Below, piece by piece: positions 31,859 through 33,728 of a stretch of 33,728 nucleotides of DNA. Where the stretch lies: NCBI GenBank assembly GCA_016795425.1, contig JAEUHG010000153.1, positions 1-33,728 of the forward strand. Reading direction: 5' to 3'. Under the pieces are notes generated by a model that worked only from the letters and a program-made list of their open reading frames with translations, searched no databases and was not told the origin of the DNA. The stretch comes from Verrucomicrobiales bacterium. Its GTDB lineage: Bacteria; Verrucomicrobiota; Verrucomicrobiia; Limisphaerales; CAIMTB01. Both the position numbers and the translations under genes were made by a program. Within the stretch, counting starts at the first letter, position 1, and every line of letters begins with the position of its first letter.

Positions 31859-33728
31859 ATGAACCAGGATGGGGTTCACCACGAAGTTCACGAAGGAGGA
31901 AGAGACCTGGGTAACGCGTCGCTTCGTGTCCTTCGTGGTAGAATCGACGGCTCATGGGTAGGCCTCTCGCTCCTTGCCCTTCTCGTCTTGTGTTTTTGGA
32001 TGTCACCCGCGGCGCGATCGGCAGAGATCTATGTTCATTGGGACCCCCGGTACGGCAACGACTCCACGGGCAATGGCAGCGAAGCGCTCCCTTTTCGCAC
32101 CATCACCCGCGCCCACCAAGCGGCCCGCGCGACCGACATTCTACGGTTTGCCGGTGGGACTTATTCGGAACGAACACGACTGGAAAAATCGGTGCGCCTC
32201 ACGCGCGTCGGTGGCATCGCGAAACTGGGTCAGGCCACTCTCCCGACCATTCCCTACACCACGTTTGACGGACGCCTCGTCACGCGGGCGTTGGTGAAAG
32301 GGCAGAAGGTCGCCCTCCTGCCTTCGGACCCCACGCTCCACCCACCGACCCTGGACCGGATCGCCTCCGCGCTGGATCGGGCTTATGACGCCTACCTGGC
32401 CGCAGCGGGTCGTCCGCCGCAACCGTATCGCATGATCCAAGGCCTGTTGCCCATTGCGGCCGTTGATCAGACCTGCGGTGCCGGCTGCGGCTACCTGGAA
32501 TCCACCGGCATCGAACTGCAACAGGTCACCTTCGACCGACTCTACAACGGAGCCCTGTTTCGGGATCAATACGACCAAACCCCGTTTTACGAGTTGGGGA
32601 GGAACTTCTGGCTCTACGAATCCAAGATCGCCTACCGCGAATCGACGGCGACCCCGATCAGCACAGGCTTCGCCGTCTTTATGCGCTTCTATTCCATGGA
32701 GGCGGCCGGTGTGGCCGGGGGACCCATCAACGACGTGGAGTTCGGAGTCTTCAAGTCGGCAATCGAAGCCCTCGTCGATGACTATCTGAAGAGCCCGTCG
32801 TACCAGTGGGGCAACACGCTCGCAGTCAATCGAGCCCCCACCAACCCCTATCAGCTCAATGGCACCGATCTGTTCGCGTCGTTTCTCTTCCGCTTGCGGC
32901 GCGACTTCGGAGGCAACGAGTTCATCCAGCGCCTGTGGCGCGCCGTCGATGCCCGACCGGTCGCTACCAATACTCAAGGCGCCATCGACAACTTCGTCGT
33001 CGCCGCAAGCCTGGCCGCGCAACGAAACCTGATCTCCCTCTTCCGCCAGACCTGGCGATGGCCCGTGTCGCAGGCTGCAGACATCGAATTAGGGCGGCTC
33101 TGCCCCACCTGCGAAGGTCCGAACCAAAACCTCGTCGTCAGCGCTGGCGCCGATCAGGTCGTCAACGGAAACCCGAGCGCGGCCCCCGTCGCGGCCACGC
33201 TCACCGCCGTGGTGACCCGCGGTGGCACCCCAACCTCGGCGGCCATTCGGTGGGAACAAGTCTCGGGTCCGTGCCGGTCCACCATCGATAACCCGACCAG
33301 CCTGCGAACGATCGTCCGGATGCCGTGCCTCGGTACGTTCACCTTTCGTGTGAGCGCCACCCAAGGCAGCGAAACCGCGACCGACGCTTTGCTCGTGACC
33401 GTCCGATGGGATGGCGTCAACGCCGCCCCGGTGATCACCATGCCCACCCGGCTGGTCGTCTTCGGCACCCCAATCGGCCTCAGCGGAATCGATGCCTGTG
33501 CCGTGTTGTCGGCTTCGGTCGTCGACGACGGCCAACCCAATCCGCCCGGCAAAGTCACGACGCGATGGAGCCGTGTCACCGGACCGACCGGAGTGACGTT
33601 CGAGACACCCTTGTCTGCGACCACCCGCGCCTGTTTCTCCGGAATTGGCACCTATGTCCTGCGCTTGGTCGCCACCGATGGTGATCCGTCCGGAAACCCT
33701 GCCGGCCTGACCACCTCCAAGGACATCG
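31859..33728 (+). CDS. large secreted protein, beta-helix start and PKD-like repeats (3' truncated)
   Basis: This frame stays open from an ATG at 31859 to the window edge (623 residues seen, no stop). A signal peptide is evident: SWVGLSLLALLVLCFWMSPA, then ARSA and mature EIYVHWD (about residue 56). The first mature segment, GNDSTGNGSEALPFRTI and FAGGTYSERTRL, matches the start of right-handed beta-helix (DUF1565-like) proteins. A domain of about 250 residues follows, with AAVDQTCGAGCGYL, FYELGRNFWLYES (243-255) and STGFAVFMRFYSM. It is arranged like a metallopeptidase but without a HExxH motif. Two PKD/REJ-like beta domains come last (about 415-515 and 525-623, ending in GTYVLRLVATDGD). The start is uncertain: the ATG falls in or next to the interspersed repeat, and an ATG at 32000 would remove most of the signal peptide. 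Substrate unknown. Confidence 0.8.
   Translation, partial: MNQDGVHHEVHEGGRDLGNASLRVLRGRIDGSWVGLSLLALLVLCFWMSPAARSAEIYVHWDPRYGNDSTGNGSEALPFRTITRAHQAARATDILRFAGGTYSERTRLEKSVRLTRVGGIAKLGQATLPTIPYTTFDGRLVTRALVKGQKVALLPSDPTLHPPTLDRIASALDRAYDAYLAAAGRPPQPYRMIQGLLPIAAVDQTCGAGCGYLESTGIELQQVTFDRLYNGALFRDQYDQTPFYELGRNFWLYESKIAYRESTATPISTGFAVFMRFYSMEAAGVAGGPINDVEFGVFKSAIEALVDDYLKSPSYQWGNTLAVNRAPTNPYQLNGTDLFASFLFRLRRDFGGNEFIQRLWRAVDARPVATNTQGAIDNFVVAASLAAQRNLISLFRQTWRWPVSQAADIELGRLCPTCEGPNQNLVVSAGADQVVNGNPSAAPVAATLTAVVTRGGTPTSAAIRWEQVSGPCRSTIDNPTSLRTIVRMPCLGTFTFRVSATQGSETATDALLVTVRWDGVNAAPVITMPTRLVVFGTPIGLSGIDACAVLSASVVDDGQPNPPGKVTTRWSRVTGPTGVTFETPLSATTRACFSGIGTYVLRLVATDGDPSGNPAGLTTSKDI
31874..31945. repeat. 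CTTCGTG-type interspersed inverted repeat
   Basis: The left arm ACCACGAAGTTCACGAAGG (31878-31896) is matched in inverted form by CTTCGTGTCCTTCGTGGT (31922-31939); 16 of 18 aligned bases agree. The building block CTTCGTG/CACGAAG is repeated in each arm. From memory, palindromes of this type are scattered through genomes of Verrucomicrobiota and other environmental bacteria and give spurious HEGHE-like reading frames; one such frame, with YHEGHEATR, runs on the minus strand here. Only one copy is present in the window. The element overlaps the first codons of the last gene as annotated. Confidence 0.6.

Noticed and set aside
1..33728. CRISPR array, tRNA or rRNA genes, insertion sequences
   Set aside because: No regularly spaced repeats, no cloverleaf-like sequence, no rRNA-like stretch and no transposase-like protein were seen by eye; a tool scan was not possible.

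Overview
The window looks like chromosomal DNA from a high-GC member of the Verrucomicrobiota, most likely a soil or freshwater lineage of the Pedosphaera/Limisphaerales type. This is inferred from gene content: two Tat-exported DUF1501 proteins, a cytochrome-type PSD1 (DUF1549/DUF1553) protein, a Tat-exported Gfo/Idh/MocA oxidoreductase, a GH172 (DUF2961) protein, a PEP-CTERM-like tail, and many divergent or convergent gene pairs with weak or absent Shine-Dalgarno sequences. No 16S rRNA or other taxonomic marker is present, so the assignment is a judgement. No tRNA, rRNA, CRISPR array, transposase or integrase was seen.

Layout. 1-4.4 kb: an unknown secreted-type protein, then a GAF-GAF-PAS histidine kinase translationally coupled to a NarL/LuxR-type response regulator. 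4.4-6.2 kb (minus): aspS, whose stop overlaps the response regulator stop. 6.2-9.6 kb: a divergent region with a perfect 36-bp palindrome, then a periplasmic-propeller sensor kinase. 9.6-11.8 kb (minus): an M48 lipoprotein protease whose 3' end overlaps the kinase, then an APC amino-acid permease. 11.9-15.6 kb (plus): a GcvR-like double-ACT protein, a DUF1501 protein overlapping thiE, and a rhomboid protease. 15.6-20.3 kb (minus): a PSD1/DUF1501 operon. 20.5-21.6 kb: a GH172 protein. 21.6-27.0 kb (minus): six genes, read as ATP-grasp-like protein, marC, SRPBCC protein, panC, YbjQ-like protein, Gfo/Idh oxidoreductase. 27.3-30.4 kb: a PadR regulator overlapping a HAAS-VIT-VWA membrane protein with a PEP-CTERM-like tail. 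30.6-31.6 kb: a secreted S74 autoprocessing protein. 31.9 kb to the end: a large secreted protein running out of the window.

How the parts fit. Housekeeping genes (aspS, thiE, panC) are scattered among envelope and export genes. The sulfatase-like DUF1501/PSD1 pair, GH172 protein and exported oxidoreductase suggest breakdown of complex carbohydrates outside the cytoplasm. The two kinases, the PadR regulator and the ACT protein are sensing and control devices. The most unusual region is 27.2 kb to the end. There a PadR-controlled VIT/VWA surface protein, a self-cleaving S74 protein and a large secreted beta-helix/PKD-type protein follow one another. The last gene begins inside an interspersed inverted repeat. 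No gap exceeds 300 bases once starts are corrected; notable gaps are described as features.
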